Assembly: GCF_002119405.1 (NCBI RefSeq)
Contig: NZ_MTBG01000012.1
Location: 30,597 to 94,596, forward strand
Direction: 5' to 3'
Length of the DNA: 64,000 nucleotides
Source of the DNA: Pseudoruegeria sp. SK021
GTDB taxonomy: Bacteria > Pseudomonadota > Alphaproteobacteria > Rhodobacterales > Rhodobacteraceae
The position numbers and the translations under genes were made by a program. Within the stretch, counting starts at the first letter, position 1; each line of letters begins with the position of its first letter. Of the stretch, positions 36,308-47,125 are shown in pieces. The notes beneath the pieces are model-generated. The model was not told where the DNA came from. It did no database searches and saw only the letters and a list, made by a program, of their open reading frames with translations.

Positions 36308-38860
36308 ATGTCCCGTTATGATGCCGCCACGATAGAAGCCAAATGGCAGGCCGCTTGGGCGACCGCCGAAGTATTCTCGGCCCGTCGCGATTCGACCCGT
36401 CCGAAATACTACGTCCTTGAGATGTTCCCCTACCCGTCGGGGAACCTGCATATGGGCCATGTGCGGAACTATGCGATGGGCGACGTCATTGCCCGCTACA
36501 AGGCCGCGCAGGGCTTTTCGGTCCTGCACCCGATGGGGTGGGACGCCTTCGGCCTTCCGGCAGAAAACGCCGCCCTCGAACGGGGCATGCATCCCGGCCC
36601 GTGGACCCGCGCCAATATGGCCGCGATGAAGGAACAGTTCCTGTCGCTTGGCTTCTCGCTGGATTGGACCCGGGAATTTGCCACCTGCGATCCGGAATAT
36701 TACGGCCAGCAACAGGCGCTGTTCATCGACTTCCTTGAAAAGGGTCTGGTCTATCGCAAGAACGCGGTGGTGAACTGGGATCCGGTCGACATGACGGTTC
36801 TGGCCAATGAACAGGTCGAGGACGGCCGCGGATGGCGCTCGGGTGCGCTGGTGGAACGACGCGATCTGACCCAATGGTTCTTCCGGATCTCTGACCATTC
36901 GGATGCGCTGCTGTCCGGGCTGGACGGTCTGACCGAGTGGCCAGAAAAAGTCCGCACCATGCAGGCCAACTGGATCGGCAAGTCGCGCGGCCTGCAATTC
37001 GGCTTCGCGCTGACCGCGCCTTACGATGAGTTTTCCGCCCTCGACGTTTATACCACCCGGCCTGACACCATTAACGGTGCCAGCTTTCTGGGTATTTCAC
37101 CCGATCATCCGCTGGCAAAGGCGCTTGAAGCCAACCGGCCCGACATCGCAGAGTTCTGCGCCGAATGTCGCCGCGGCGGCACCTCCGAGGCGGAACGCGA
37201 AACCGCCGAGAAAAAGGGCTTTGATACCGGCCTGACCGTGCGCCACCCGTTGAACCCGGACTGGACCCTGCCGGTCTGGATCGCCAATTTCATCCTGATG
37301 GATTATGGCACCGGCGCGATTTTTGGCGTGCCGGCTCATGATCAGCGCGATCTCGACTTCGCCCGCAAATATGATCTGCCGGTGATCGACACCTTCTTTG
37401 CGCCGGACGATGCCACCCCGGTCGCCGACATTGCCTTCACGCCGCCCAAAACCGAACCGGTATCGTGGGTCAATCACCCGACCGGATTGGAACTTGCCAG
37501 TGGCGAAGCCGCCATCGACGCCACCATTGCGCTGGCCGAAGCCGGCGGCTGGGGCAAAGGCGTCACCCAATACCGCCTGCGCGACTGGGGCCTGTCACGG
37601 CAACGCTATTGGGGCTGTCCAATCCCGGTCATCCATTGCGAACGCTGCGGCGTCGTGCCGGAAGCCAAGGAAAATCTGCCGGTAAAATTGCCCGAGGACG
37701 TCACCTTTGATCTGCCCGGCAACCCGCTGGATCGGCATCCCACATGGCGCAACACCACCTGCCCGACCTGCGGCGGCGAAGCCCTGCGCGAAACCGACAC
37801 CATGGACACATTTGTTGACAGTTCGTGGTATTTCGCGCGCTTCACCTCGCCGGGGGCCGCCACGCCCACCGATCCCGCCGAAGCCGCCTACTGGATGAAC
37901 GTCGATCAGTATATCGGCGGCGTTGAGCACGCGATCCTGCACCTGCTCTATTCGCGGTTCTTTGCCCGGGCCATGGCGATCTGTGGCCACCTGCCCGACA
38001 CCGCGGCAGAGCCATTCCGCGCCCTGTTCACCCAAGGCATGGTCACCCACGAGATTTACCGCACCCGCGATACCGCAGGCCGTCCAGTCTATCACCTGCC
38101 CGAGCATGTCACCGATGGTCGCTTGGCTGATGGCACGGCCGTCGAGGTGATTCCCTCGGCCAAGATGTCGAAATCCAAAAAGAACGTCGTGGACCCGGTT
38201 CATATCGTTGAAACCTACGGCGCCGATACCGCGCGCTGGTTCATGTTGTCCGACAGCCCGCCCGAACGGGATGTGGAATGGACCTCGGCAGGTGCCGATT
38301 CGGCCTTTAAGCACCTCAATCGGGTCTGGCGGCTGGCCGAGGACCTCGGCCAGAGCGCGTCGGATGGGGCCCCGCAAGGGGTCAACGACGACGCGCTGGC
38401 CCGGGCCGTGGCGCGCGCCATTGCCGATGTCACCGCCGGCATTGAAGGGTTCGCCTTCAATACCTCGGTGGCCAAGCTCTACGGTTTGACCAATGTCATC
38501 GCGAAATCGAAAGCCCCAGAGGCCGATCGCGCCGCAGCCCTTGCGATCCTCGCCCGGCTGATGGCCCCGATGACGCCGCATCTGGCCGAAGAAGTCTGGT
38601 CCATGTTAGGCGGCACCGGGCTGCTGGCGCAAACCCCATGGCCCGTGGCTGATCCGGCCCTGTTGGTCGATGACACCGTGACCCTGCCGATCCAGATCAA
38701 CGGCAAGCGCCGCTCCGAACTGGTAGTAGCGGCGGATCTGCCCAAGGCCGAAATCGAAGCCCTCGCACTAGCCGATCCCGCCGTCATCAAGGCGCTGGAC
38801 GGCGGCACGCCGAAAAAGCTGATCGTGGTCCCGGGCCGCATCGTCAATGTCGTGGTCTAA
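36308..38860 (+). CDS. leuS: Leucyl-tRNA synthetase
   Basis: 850 residues, class I synthetase. The HIGH motif is H-M-G-H at 48-51, the KMSKS motif is at 619-623 (K-M-S-K-S-K-K-N). A CP1 editing domain lies between, with the zinc-knob cysteines C-E-R-C and C-P-T-C. The start at ATG 36308 ([10 protein letters not shown]) gives the standard N-terminus; an in-frame extension would overlap the DUF3576 gene. The last 14 bases overlap lptE. Confidence 0.98.
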   Translation: MSRYDAATIEAKWQAAWATAEVFSARRDSTRPKYYVLEMFPYPSGNLHMGHVRNYAMGDVIARYKAAQGFSVLHPMGWDAFGLPAENAALERGMHPGPWTRANMAAMKEQFLSLGFSLDWTREFATCDPEYYGQQQALFIDFLEKGLVYRKNAVVNWDPVDMTVLANEQVEDGRGWRSGALVERRDLTQWFFRISDHSDALLSGLDGLTEWPEKVRTMQANWIGKSRGLQFGFALTAPYDEFSALDVYTTRPDTINGASFLGISPDHPLAKALEANRPDIAEFCAECRRGGTSEAERETAEKKGFDTGLTVRHPLNPDWTLPVWIANFILMDYGTGAIFGVPAHDQRDLDFARKYDLPVIDTFFAPDDATPVADIAFTPPKTEPVSWVNHPTGLELASGEAAIDATIALAEAGGWGKGVTQYRLRDWGLSRQRYWGCPIPVIHCERCGVVPEAKENLPVKLPEDVTFDLPGNPLDRHPTWRNTTCPTCGGEALRETDTMDTFVDSSWYFARFTSPGAATPTDPAEAAYWMNVDQYIGGVEHAILHLLYSRFFARAMAICGHLPDTAAEPFRALFTQGMVTHEIYRTRDTAGRPVYHLPEHVTDGRLADGTAVEVIPSAKMSKSKKNVVDPVHIVETYGADTARWFMLSDSPPERDVEWTSAGADSAFKHLNRVWRLAEDLGQSASDGAPQGVNDDALARAVARAIADVTAGIEGFAFNTSVAKLYGLTNVIAKSKAPEADRAAALAILARLMAPMTPHLAEEVWSMLGGTGLLAQTPWPVADPALLVDDTVTLPIQINGKRRSELVVAADLPKAEIEALALADPAVIKALDGGTPKKLIVVPGRIVNVVV

Positions 38861-39380
38861 GCCGCATCCCTCAACGCCGCGCGGTCTTCGGCCTGCGCGG
38901 CGGACGGTTCTGGCATCATTGCTTTGCTTGGCGGGCCTCAGCGCCTGTGGCTTTCAGCCGGTCTACGCGCCCGGAGGCACCGGTCGCGCGCTGACGGGCA
39001 CCGTCAGCGTCGACTCCCCCGATACGTCCTATGCGTTCAGCCTCGCTCAGCAGCTTGAGATCATCTTCGGCCCGCCGGTGACACCGCGCTACCGGCTGGC
39101 CTTCCGCGTCACCACCAGAAGTGACCGGGTCGCAATCACCGCCGAACAGGACACCAATCGCTACAACCTGATCGGACAGGCCAACTACACCCTGACCGAC
39201 CTGTCCTCAGACAAGGTGCTGCGCAGCGGCAATGTCGACAGTTTCGTTGGCTACTCGGCCTCGGGCACCACGGTCGCGACCCTTGCCGCTGAACGCGACG
39301 GCTATGAGCGTCTGATGACCATCCTCGCTGACAAGATCGGCTCTGAACTGCTTTCCGCCCCGCTGGAGCCCGCCCAATGA
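38847..39380 (+). CDS. lptE: LPS assembly lipoprotein LptE
   Basis: 177 residues. Lipobox L-S-A-C with Cys34, followed by G-F-Q-P-V-Y, the typical LptE N-terminus of mature lipoprotein. The rest is a small alpha/beta domain with [12 protein letters not shown]. LptE plugs the LptD barrel and helps deliver LPS to the cell surface. It overlaps leuS by 14 bases and holA by 4, the usual leuS-lptE-holA operon. Confidence 0.93.
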   Translation: MSWSKPHPSTPRGLRPARRTVLASLLCLAGLSACGFQPVYAPGGTGRALTGTVSVDSPDTSYAFSLAQQLEIIFGPPVTPRYRLAFRVTTRSDRVAITAEQDTNRYNLIGQANYTLTDLSSDKVLRSGNVDSFVGYSASGTTVATLAAERDGYERLMTILADKIGSELLSAPLEPAQ

Positions 39381-40402
39381 AGCTGTCGCCTCGGGACGCA
39401 CCCGGCTATTTCTCGCGCCCGGATCCCTCCAAGGCGGGCATCCTGATCTACGGCCCGGACGCCATGCGCGTGGCCCTGAAACGCGCCCAGTTGCTGTCGG
39501 CGCTGCTTGGCCCCGATGCCGAAGCTGAAATGCGCCTGACCCGACTGGCCCCGGGGGATTTGCGCGGCGATCCAGCCGCCCTTGCCGACGCCACCCGCGC
39601 CATCGGCTTCTTCCCCGGCCCCCGTGCCGTGCTGGTCGAGGCCGCCCCCGACCCGCTGGCAAAGGCGGTTCAGGCCGCGCTCGAAGACTGGCGCGCCGGC
39701 GACGCCCAAATCGTGCTGACGGCAGGCAATCTTGGCAAGGGCGCCGCCCTGCGCAAGCTGTTCGAAAGCCACCCCAAGGTTTACGCCGCCGCCGTCTATG
39801 CCGATCCGCCCAGCCGGGCCGAAATCGATGCCGTCATCAGCCGCGCGGGACTGGACGATCTCGACGGCTCGGCCCGGGCCGATCTGACCGCCCTCGCCGC
39901 CCTGCTCGACCCGGGCGATTTTGCCCAGACGGTCGAAAAGCTGGCACTCTACAAGCTCAGCGATCCAACGCCTGTCACCCCCGAGGATATCGCCGCCATC
40001 GCGCCGCTCTCTACCGAATCCGGGATCGACGATCTGCTGGATGTGGTCGCCGAGGCCCGCCGGACCGAGCTGTGGCCAACCCTGCGCCGCCTTACCGATC
40101 AGGGGTTGGCACCCGTCACGCTGTGCATTGGTGCGACCCGGCACTTCCGCACCCTGCATGCCATCGCCGCCCATCCCGGCGGCGCCTCCGAAGGGATCAA
40201 CCGCCTGCGCCCGCCGCTGTTCGGGCCGCGTCGCACCAAAATGCAGCGGCAAGCCCAGAACTGGGGGGCGGCACGTCTGGAACAGGCGCTATCTTTGCTG
40301 GTCGAAACCGACCTGTCCCTGCGTGGTGGCGGCGCCACCGCCCCCGCCGCAGCGGTCATGGAACGCGCCCTGTTTCGCCTGACCTATATGGGCGCGCGCT
40401 GA
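39377..40402 (+). CDS. holA: DNA polymerase III subunit delta
   Basis: 341 residues. Clamp-loader delta subunit, which opens the beta clamp. Conserved points are G-I-L-I-Y-G-P-D near residue 20, P-R-A-V-L-V-E-A, and in the AAA-like part E-V-A-E-A-R-R-T and R-H-F-R-T-L-H. The protein lacks a P-loop as expected for delta. ATGA overlap with lptE. Convergent with the flavoprotein gene that ends 4 bases on. Confidence 0.93.
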   Translation: MKLSPRDAPGYFSRPDPSKAGILIYGPDAMRVALKRAQLLSALLGPDAEAEMRLTRLAPGDLRGDPAALADATRAIGFFPGPRAVLVEAAPDPLAKAVQAALEDWRAGDAQIVLTAGNLGKGAALRKLFESHPKVYAAAVYADPPSRAEIDAVISRAGLDDLDGSARADLTALAALLDPGDFAQTVEKLALYKLSDPTPVTPEDIAAIAPLSTESGIDDLLDVVAEARRTELWPTLRRLTDQGLAPVTLCIGATRHFRTLHAIAAHPGGASEGINRLRPPLFGPRRTKMQRQAQNWGAARLEQALSLLVETDLSLRGGGATAPAAAVMERALFRLTYMGAR

Positions 40403-40406
40403 CCGC

Positions 40407-41612
40407 TCACTGGGGCGACCGCGCAGCACACCATGCGGCAGCCGCCGATCCCGCCCAAGCCCCGGTGGCCAGACACCCGGTCAACAGATAGCCCCCGGTC
40501 GGGGCTTCCCAATCCAACATCTCACCGGCCACAAACACCCCCGGACAGGCGCGCAGCATCAGTCCGGCATCCACCGCAGCCCGGCTCACCCCTCCCGCCG
40601 TCGAGATCGCCTCATCCATCGGCCGCAACCCGCCATGGCGGATCGGCAAGCGCTTCAGCAGCCGAGCCAACCCGGGACCGTCTGGCAGGGGCCGACCAAA
40701 CTCTTGCAACAGCGCAATTTTCACCGGTTCCAACCGCAAGACCTTGCGCAAATGGGTGCTGAGACTGGCCTTGCCTTGGGGCCGCTCCAGCCCGGCCAAA
40801 ATCTTGTCCTCCGACCAATCCGGCAACAGATCCAGCCACAGCGCGGCACCATCCCGCACGTCTGACGACAGCGCATAGATGCCGCCACCTTCCAAGCCAT
40901 GGCGTGACACCACAAACTCTCCGCGCAAACTCCGGCTCGCAGCCGACAGCGCGACGCCCTTGACCGGGGCACCGAAGACCCGGGCCATCTGCGGCGACCA
41001 CGCCACCGACAACCCCGCATTCGCGGGCAAGAACGGGGCCAAGGGCACGGCGCGGGCCGCCAGCAGCTCCGCCCAACGCCCGTCTGATCCCAATCGCGCC
41101 CAACTGGCGCCCCCCAGCGCCAACACTGTGACACCGGGCCGGATCCCGACCGCGCCCTCCGGGGTCTCGAACTGGGCCAGCGCCCCGTCCCAGCCGGTCC
41201 AGCGCCAACGCGGACGCAGGCTGACCCCGGCCTCCGCCAGTCGCGCCGCCCAAGCCCGCAACAACGGCGAGGCCTTCATCGCTTGCGGAAACACCCGCCC
41301 GGTCGATCCGGTGAACACCTCCTGCCCCAATTCCCGGGCCCAGTCCTGCACCGCCTGCGGACCAAAAGCGGTCAGCATCGGGTCCAGCCACGATGCCGCT
41401 GCGCCATAGGCGGCGCGAAACTGCGCCTCCGGCTCTACCTTGGTTAGGTTCAGCCCAGATTTCCCCGCCATCAGGAATTTGCGGCCAATCGATGGCTTGG
41501 CCTCGGCCACCACAACGCCAAACCCCGCAGCTGCCAGCCGCTCGGCCGCCATCAGCCCAGCCGGCCCGGCCCCGATCACCAAAGCGTCGCTCGTTTCGTG
41601 GCGATTTGCCAT
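40407..41612 (-). CDS. HI0933/TIGR03862-type flavoprotein (NAD(P)/FAD-dependent oxidoreductase)
   Basis: 401 residues. N-terminal dinucleotide-binding fold G-A-G-P-A-G-L-M-A-A-E, then the HI0933 family block G-R-K-F-L-M-A-G-K-S-G-L-N-L-T-K, and a C-terminal F-V-A-G-E-M-L-D-W-E-A-P-T-G-G-Y-L-L second FAD motif. Members (including BaiN) are reductases of unclear bacterial substrate. ATG 41612 is preferred to a TTG one codon earlier. It may share a transcript with the crotonase/SDR pair 123 bases upstream. Confidence 0.9.
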   Translation of the reverse strand: MANRHETSDALVIGAGPAGLMAAERLAAAGFGVVVAEAKPSIGRKFLMAGKSGLNLTKVEPEAQFRAAYGAAASWLDPMLTAFGPQAVQDWARELGQEVFTGSTGRVFPQAMKASPLLRAWAARLAEAGVSLRPRWRWTGWDGALAQFETPEGAVGIRPGVTVLALGGASWARLGSDGRWAELLAARAVPLAPFLPANAGLSVAWSPQMARVFGAPVKGVALSAASRSLRGEFVVSRHGLEGGGIYALSSDVRDGAALWLDLLPDWSEDKILAGLERPQGKASLSTHLRKVLRLEPVKIALLQEFGRPLPDGPGLARLLKRLPIRHGGLRPMDEAISTAGGVSRAAVDAGLMLRACPGVFVAGEMLDWEAPTGGYLLTGCLATGAWAGSAAAAWCAARSPQ

Positions 41613-41735
41613 CAAGGTCTATCCTTTTTAGTCATCCAAAAGCCCCCCGCCGGATGGGAAAGGCACCCGCTCTCCACCGGGCCCACGGGCCCCGCGCGGG
41701 CCGCAGGCACGGGTGGGGTGAACAGGCGTGGCGCG

Positions 41736-42362
41736 TCAGCGCCTCAATTCGGTTGCCGTCATCGCCTTGATCGCCGCAATCAGCGCCGGATCCGCAGCAA
41801 GGGCCGGGGCCGCCAAGCGGGCCACCGTCTCGGTCAGGCCATCCGCCGGGGCAATCTGGTCAATCAACCCCATGGCCAGCGCCTCCGCTGCGGTCACTCG
41901 CGCACCGGCCATCAGAATCAGCTTGGCCCGCGCCGGTCCCACCAACCGCACCAACCGCGCAGGATCCGATGGCTGCGGCAGAAACCCCAGCCGCATCACC
42001 GGATAAAACACCGTGGTGGCGGGCACCGCCACCCGCAAATCACAGGCCAGCGCCATGCCGACCGCACCCCCTGCCAGCGTGCCATTCAGCGCCGCAATGG
42101 TCAGGCACGGCAATGCCGCCAGCGCATCTGACAGCCGCTCCCAGACCGGGTCGGTCGCCAAACCGGCCCGGGCCTCTGTCAGATCGGCACCGGCGCTGAA
42201 CACAGTTCCGGTCCCGGTCAGGACCAGAACCTTGGCCGCGCCCTGCGCCTCTTCCGCCAGCCCCGCCAGTGTCTCCAGCATCGGACGGGTCAGAGAATTG
42301 GCCTTGTCGGGCCGGTTCAGCGTCAGGGTCCACAGCCCGCCCGTCCGCTGAACGTCGATCAC
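41736..42362 (-). CDS. Enoyl-CoA hydratase/isomerase (crotonase) family protein
   Basis: 208 residues, short for the family (usually 255-260) but with the core intact: L-N-R-P-D-K-A-N-S-L near residue 16, F-S-A-G-A-D-L-T-E as the first oxyanion-hole region, and G-G-A-V-G-M-A-L-A-C-D as the second. The two catalytic glutamates of hydratases are not obvious, so the reaction is open. Starts within a 4-base overlap with the SDR gene. Confidence 0.88.
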   Translation of the reverse strand: MIDVQRTGGLWTLTLNRPDKANSLTRPMLETLAGLAEEAQGAAKVLVLTGTGTVFSAGADLTEARAGLATDPVWERLSDALAALPCLTIAALNGTLAGGAVGMALACDLRVAVPATTVFYPVMRLGFLPQPSDPARLVRLVGPARAKLILMAGARVTAAEALAMGLIDQIAPADGLTETVARLAAPALAADPALIAAIKAMTATELRR

Positions 42363-43114
42363 GGGATCAGCCCGATCCGGCGCCGAATGGCCGGGTCGCG
42401 CAACGACACTTCGGTGCCGATCAGATCATCGGCCTCGGCGGTCGCCAGCCAGACCAACGCCTTGGCCGGCCAATCGGGCGGAATATGGTCTGACGCCGTC
42501 AACCGGCTGACCGGGTTCAGTCCGCTGGCCTTGATCTGGACCTGCATATCGGTGGCCACGGTGCCCGGAGACAAACCAATCGCCCGCAGCCCGCCAGACC
42601 GCCCTTCCAGATCAGCACAGCGGGTCAACATCGCCACCGCAGCTTTCGAGGCGCAGTAATGGCTCCAACCCTCCAGCGCATGGGTCGCTGCCCCCGACGA
42701 CACCGTCAGGATCGTGCCGCCGCCCGCTTCCAGCATCACCGGCATGGCCGCGCGCATGCCGTGATAGACTCCGTTGACGTTGATCTCCATGACCTTAGCC
42801 CAGTCCGCCGGATCCGAGGTCACCAGTGGCGCAATCGGGTCAATCACCCCGGCATTGTTCACCACAATATCCAGCCCGCCAAAGGCATCCACCGTGGCAT
42901 CCACCGCCGCGGCCACTTCCCAATAGCGCGAGACGTCGCACGGAATGGCCAGCGCCTGATCGCCGATTTCCCCGGCCAGATCGGCTATGGCCTCGCGGCT
43001 GCGCGCCAGCAAGGCAACCCGGGCGCCCGCCGCCGCGAAGGCGCGGGCGGTTTCCGCACCAATGCCCCGGCTCGCGCCAGTAATCAGAACAGATTTTTGT
43101 GAAAGATCGCGCAT
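42359..43114 (-). CDS. Short-chain dehydrogenase/reductase
   Basis: 251 residues, classical SDR. Cofactor motif T-G-A-S-R-G-I-G (residues 12-19), N-N-A-G-V near 90, catalytic Ser and Y-C-A-S-K (Tyr/Lys) near 155. Specificity for NADP rather than NAD is hinted at by the Arg in the glycine motif. Substrate unknown. Coupled with a crotonase-family gene by a 4-base overlap, so the pair may act on the same acyl-CoA or hydroxy acid. Confidence 0.93.
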   Translation of the reverse strand: MRDLSQKSVLITGASRGIGAETARAFAAAGARVALLARSREAIADLAGEIGDQALAIPCDVSRYWEVAAAVDATVDAFGGLDIVVNNAGVIDPIAPLVTSDPADWAKVMEINVNGVYHGMRAAMPVMLEAGGGTILTVSSGAATHALEGWSHYCASKAAVAMLTRCADLEGRSGGLRAIGLSPGTVATDMQVQIKASGLNPVSRLTASDHIPPDWPAKALVWLATAEADDLIGTEVSLRDPAIRRRIGLIP

Positions 43115-43240
43115 GGCTCTTCCCTCCTGCGTGTAGTTCGGTCACCGTCGAGGCAACTTCGGGACTGTGACTCAGCGCCCGAAAAACTGCAATGCGCGAC
43201 CGCTGGCCTTTCCCAGCCGCCCCCGAAGAAGGACCTCACT

Positions 43241-44722
43241 ATGACCCCGTTTGCCCGTTCCGCCGCTCTGTCTGTGGCCGTCGGTCTGATGGCAGGGCCA
43301 GCCCTGGCTGATTTCACCGCCACCGAGTTGTGGACCGAATGGCAGCGCCTAGCCGCCGATCAGGATCAGGCCCTGTCGGTGCAGTCCCAAGCCGCCCGCA
43401 AAGACGGTCTCGACCTGTCGAAGCTGGTTCTGGTTGAAACCACCGATGGCACCACCGTCACCACGACCCTGGACACGGTTCGCCTGACCAACACGGCCAC
43501 CGGCGTGCGGGTGGTGGTGCCGGGCGGCCAGACCCTGACCGTCGATACGCTGGCCGCCGACGCCACCGAAACCACCGCGGTCTTCGCCCTGACAGCCGGT
43601 GATCTGACCTTACTGGCCTCGGGCGATCTGACCACGCCCAATTATGACCTGTCGGCGCGGAATTTCTCGGTCAACCTGCAACGGCTTGAGGAAAATGGCA
43701 CCACCGTTCCGGGAAAATTCGTGCTGGGCGTCAGTGACCTTCAGGGCACCCTGACCCATCAGACTCCAGCTCCGAACGGAACGCCGGATGCGGACGCGCA
43801 GACCCCGATCCGAACCGAACTGACCGCGTCGGCCATGACCCTTGCGGTCGACGCCACCGATCCGACCAGCGGCCAGCGGGCCTCCATGACCTCGGCCCTG
43901 TCCAAGGTCGCCGCCGATGTCACGATGCTGCCCGGCTCCGATTCGGCCGCGCGCCAACCCACCCTGTCGGCCCGGATCACCAGTAGCGCGGCGCAATCCA
44001 GCCTCAGTCAAACCGGTGGCCATGCCGGTACCTTCCAAGCCCTGACCAGTCAGGGGCCGGGCCACCTGACCATCGACATCGCCGATGATCGCGCCGCCTA
44101 TGACCTGGCCGCAACCAAGCTTACCGCGACCCTTTCCAGTGATCGCATGCCCGCGGGGCCGCTGGCCCTGTCCATGGCCGCTGCCAAGCTGGGCCTGTCG
44201 CTGCCCACCAGCGCATCAAGCCCGTCGGCCACCGCCCGCCTGTCGGCCAAGCTGACCGATATCGCCTTGGATGAGCAGGTCTGGTCGCTGCTGGACCCCA
44301 GCCAAGCATTGCCGCGCGACCCGGGCCAAGTCGCTCTCGAACTGGAAGCCGATCTGGCGCTTCCCGCCGATCCGACGCAACCGGTCGAAACCTACCCCGA
44401 TGCCCTGCGGCTGAACGATCTGTCGGTCCGCTTCGCCGAAACCGATCTGAACGCCAATGGTGCCTTCACCTTCCCGAACGGGCCAGCCTACGGCATGGCG
44501 GGTCTGGTCCAGCCGGTCGGCAGTCTGGATCTGGTGCTGACCGGCGGCATCACTCTGCTGCAGCGCCTCACCGAAGCCGGGCTGGTTACCGCCCAACAGG
44601 CGCTGGGGGCGCAGATGATGCTGTCGATGTTCGCGGTTCCGGGCGACGGCGACAGCTTGACCTCAACCATCGTGACGGAGCCCGACGGCGGCATGTCGAT
44701 CAACGGAACCACGGTGCGCTAA
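43241..44722 (+). CDS. DUF2125 family periplasmic protein
   Basis: 493 residues. Signal peptide ending G-P-A-L-A-D. The mature protein is rich in Thr/Ala/Ser/Leu with predicted long beta strands, consistent with the DUF2125 family (an AsmA-like, lipid-binding beta-groove is possible but unproven). AAGGA precedes the ATG. No operon partner is obvious: divergent SDR upstream, 137 bases to pmbA downstream. Confidence 0.8.
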   Translation: MTPFARSAALSVAVGLMAGPALADFTATELWTEWQRLAADQDQALSVQSQAARKDGLDLSKLVLVETTDGTTVTTTLDTVRLTNTATGVRVVVPGGQTLTVDTLAADATETTAVFALTAGDLTLLASGDLTTPNYDLSARNFSVNLQRLEENGTTVPGKFVLGVSDLQGTLTHQTPAPNGTPDADAQTPIRTELTASAMTLAVDATDPTSGQRASMTSALSKVAADVTMLPGSDSAARQPTLSARITSSAAQSSLSQTGGHAGTFQALTSQGPGHLTIDIADDRAAYDLAATKLTATLSSDRMPAGPLALSMAAAKLGLSLPTSASSPSATARLSAKLTDIALDEQVWSLLDPSQALPRDPGQVALELEADLALPADPTQPVETYPDALRLNDLSVRFAETDLNANGAFTFPNGPAYGMAGLVQPVGSLDLVLTGGITLLQRLTEAGLVTAQQALGAQMMLSMFAVPGDGDSLTSTIVTEPDGGMSINGTTVR

Positions 44723-44859
44723 GCTGATCGCCCCACGGCGCAAGGGCCCGGCCTGCATCGTCGGGCCGGTGCCAACGCCGGACATGACTTGCGCCCGAAC
44801 CGGCGCCGGGCTAACCCGCTCGGGCTGGAAATCGTCTGTCTGTACGAAAGGCTCCACCC

Positions 44860-46206
44860 ATGTCCCAACCACTTGACCGCCTCACCGATGCTCTGCTGAC
44901 CGCCGCCCGCGCGGCCGGGGCCGATGCCGCCGACGCCATCGCCGTCCAAGGCACGTCACTGGAGATCGGGGTGCGGGAGGGCGCACTGGAACAGGCCGAA
45001 CGGTCCGAAGGCATCGACATTGGCCTAAGGGTGCTGATCGGGCAGCGGCAGGCCTGCGTTTCATCTTCCGACGTGAACCCCAGCACCCTGACCGCAATGG
45101 CCGAGCGGGCCGTGGCCATGGCCCGCGAAGCGCCCGCCGATCCGGCCATCGGGCTGGCCGATCCGGCGCAACTGGCCACCTCTTGGGATCTGGCGGCGCT
45201 GGACCTTGATGACCCGGCCCCCGAACCGGACGCCGCCGCCCTGCAAGACGATGCGCACCGGGCCGAAGCTGCCGCCTTGGCCCAGACCGGCATTTCCAAG
45301 GTCGAAGCCGCCCATGCCAGCTACAGCCGCCGCGCCATTCATCTGGCAACCTCCACCGGCTTTTCCGGCGGATATTCCCGCACCGGCAGATCGCTGTCCT
45401 GCGTCGCCATCACTGGCGAGGGCACCGGGATGGAGCGGGACTATTTCGGCGATTCCCGCAGCTATCAATCCGACCTGATCAGCCCCGAAGACATCGGCCG
45501 TATCGCCGCCGAACGCACCCTCGCCCGCGCCGGCGCCCGCCAACCCAAGACCGGGACCTATCCGGTCCTGTTCGACGAACGCATCGCATCCAGCCTGATC
45601 GGCCACCTGCTGGGGGCCATCAACGGCATCGCCATTTCCCGCGGCGCGTCGTTCTTGCGCGATGCGATGAACCAGCAAATCCTGCCGCGCGGCCTTGATC
45701 TGATCGAAGACCCGCACCGTCCCCGCATCGCCGGTTCCCGGCCATTCGACGGCGAAGGCCTACCCACCACCCGCCGCGCCTTGGTCGAAGACGGGGTTCT
45801 GACCTCGTGGGTGCTGGATCTGGCAAGCGCCCGCAAGCTGGGCCTGTCCAGCACCGGCAATGGCAGCCGGGGCACCGCCTCACCGCCCAGCCCTTCGGCG
45901 GGCAATGTCGCGCTGACCCTCGGCACGGCCAGCCCTGCGGACCTGATGCGCGACATGGGCACCGGCCTGTTGGTCACCTCGATGATCGGCTCCACCATCA
46001 ACCCCAATACCGGCGATTATTCGCGCGGGGCGTCTGGCCTCTGGATCGAAAACGGCGTCCCGGTCTACCCGGTCAACGAATGCACCATTGCCGGAAACCT
46101 GCGCGACATGCTGCTGCGGATCATCCCGGCCAACGATGCCCGCGCCCATCTGGCCCGCCCGATCCCATCCTTGCTGGTCGAAGGCATGACCCTTGCCGGA
46201 GCCTGA
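44860..46206 (+). CDS. pmbA: TldD/PmbA family metallopeptidase subunit PmbA (TldE)
   Basis: 448 residues, the PmbA/TldE half of the TldD-TldE metalloprotease. Family blocks are G-I-D-I-G-L-R-V, Y-P-V-L-F-D-E-R-I-A-S-S-L, F-D-G-E-G-L-P-T and S-T-I-N-P-N-T-G-D-Y-S-R-G-A-S-G-L-W-I-E-N-G. The metal-binding HExxxH of TldD is absent, as expected for TldE. AAAGG precedes the ATG. The 3' end overlaps cysQ by 14 bases. Confidence 0.95.
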   Translation: MSQPLDRLTDALLTAARAAGADAADAIAVQGTSLEIGVREGALEQAERSEGIDIGLRVLIGQRQACVSSSDVNPSTLTAMAERAVAMAREAPADPAIGLADPAQLATSWDLAALDLDDPAPEPDAAALQDDAHRAEAAALAQTGISKVEAAHASYSRRAIHLATSTGFSGGYSRTGRSLSCVAITGEGTGMERDYFGDSRSYQSDLISPEDIGRIAAERTLARAGARQPKTGTYPVLFDERIASSLIGHLLGAINGIAISRGASFLRDAMNQQILPRGLDLIEDPHRPRIAGSRPFDGEGLPTTRRALVEDGVLTSWVLDLASARKLGLSSTGNGSRGTASPPSPSAGNVALTLGTASPADLMRDMGTGLLVTSMIGSTINPNTGDYSRGASGLWIENGVPVYPVNECTIAGNLRDMLLRIIPANDARAHLARPIPSLLVEGMTLAGA

Positions 46207-46978
46207 GGCAACCGCCGACCTTGCGCTTTTGACCACCGCCGCCCTGGCCGCGGGTCGCCTCGCCACGCCGTTCTATCACGGCGATGCTCAGGTCTGGGAC
46301 AAACCTGATCAGGCCGGCCCGGTCACCGAGGCCGATCTGGCCGTCGATGCCATGCTGAACCAGACTTTGCGCGCCGCCCGGCCCGACTATGGCTGGCTGA
46401 GCGAGGAAACGCCCGATACCCCCGACCGCCTCACCCGTTCCCACGTATTCATCGTTGATCCAATCGACGGCACCCGTGCCTTTGTCGAGGGCGATGAGAC
46501 ATGGTCCCACTCTCTCGCCGTGGCGCGGGATGGCCAGATCACCGCTGCCGTCGTCTACTTGCCGCTCAAGGACCGGCTTTACACTGCGGCCCTTGGCGGC
46601 GGCGCGCATCTTAACGGGGTGCCGCTGCGGGCATCGCGGCGCGCTGATCCCGTCGGGGCCACCCTGCTGGCCAACAAATGGTCGATGGAACCGCGCTATT
46701 GGCCCGGCGGGCCGCCGCAGATCAAACGCCACTTCCGCTCGTCGCTGGCCTATCGTCTGGCCCTGATCGGCGAAGGCCGCTTCGACGCTATGGTCACCTT
46801 TCGGGACACGTGGGAATGGGACATTGCCGCCGGAAGCCTGATCGCCCAAGAGGCGGGCGCCACCGTCACCAACCGCACCGCAGGCCCGCTTAGCTTCAAC
46901 CAGCCCGCGCCGCTCAGCGCCGGAGTGGTGGCGGCAGGACCAGACCTTCACGCCGGGCTGATCGCGCGGCATCGCTAA
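46193..46978 (+). CDS. cysQ: 3'(2'),5'-bisphosphate nucleotidase / inositol monophosphatase family
   Basis: 261 residues of the IMPase-like superfamily: magnesium ligands in W-L-S-E-E-T near residue 70, V-D-P-I-D-G-T near 85 and W-E-W-D-I-A-A-G near 205. The P-I-D-G-T-R-A-F-V-E-G and E-W-D forms are closer to CysQ (removes PAP formed in sulfate assimilation) than to SuhB. The first available start is TTG 46193, inside pmbA; no ATG lies nearby, so this unusual start is likely. It leads into the DUF4170-waaA-lpxK group. Confidence 0.82.
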   Translation: MPEPEATADLALLTTAALAAGRLATPFYHGDAQVWDKPDQAGPVTEADLAVDAMLNQTLRAARPDYGWLSEETPDTPDRLTRSHVFIVDPIDGTRAFVEGDETWSHSLAVARDGQITAAVVYLPLKDRLYTAALGGGAHLNGVPLRASRRADPVGATLLANKWSMEPRYWPGGPPQIKRHFRSSLAYRLALIGEGRFDAMVTFRDTWEWDIAAGSLIAQEAGATVTNRTAGPLSFNQPAPLSAGVVAAGPDLHAGLIARHR

Positions 46979-47125
46979 GCCGGGGCCGGGCTATTTCCCG
47001 CCGGCGGTCCGATAAATGTCCGACGAAAGTCCGACGTTATTCCGACAGCCAATTTGCACGGCTTCTTGCGCCCCGGTCGCCAAGCCCCTACGATGTGCTG
47101 CAACTGCGGCATAACGGAGGCCCCC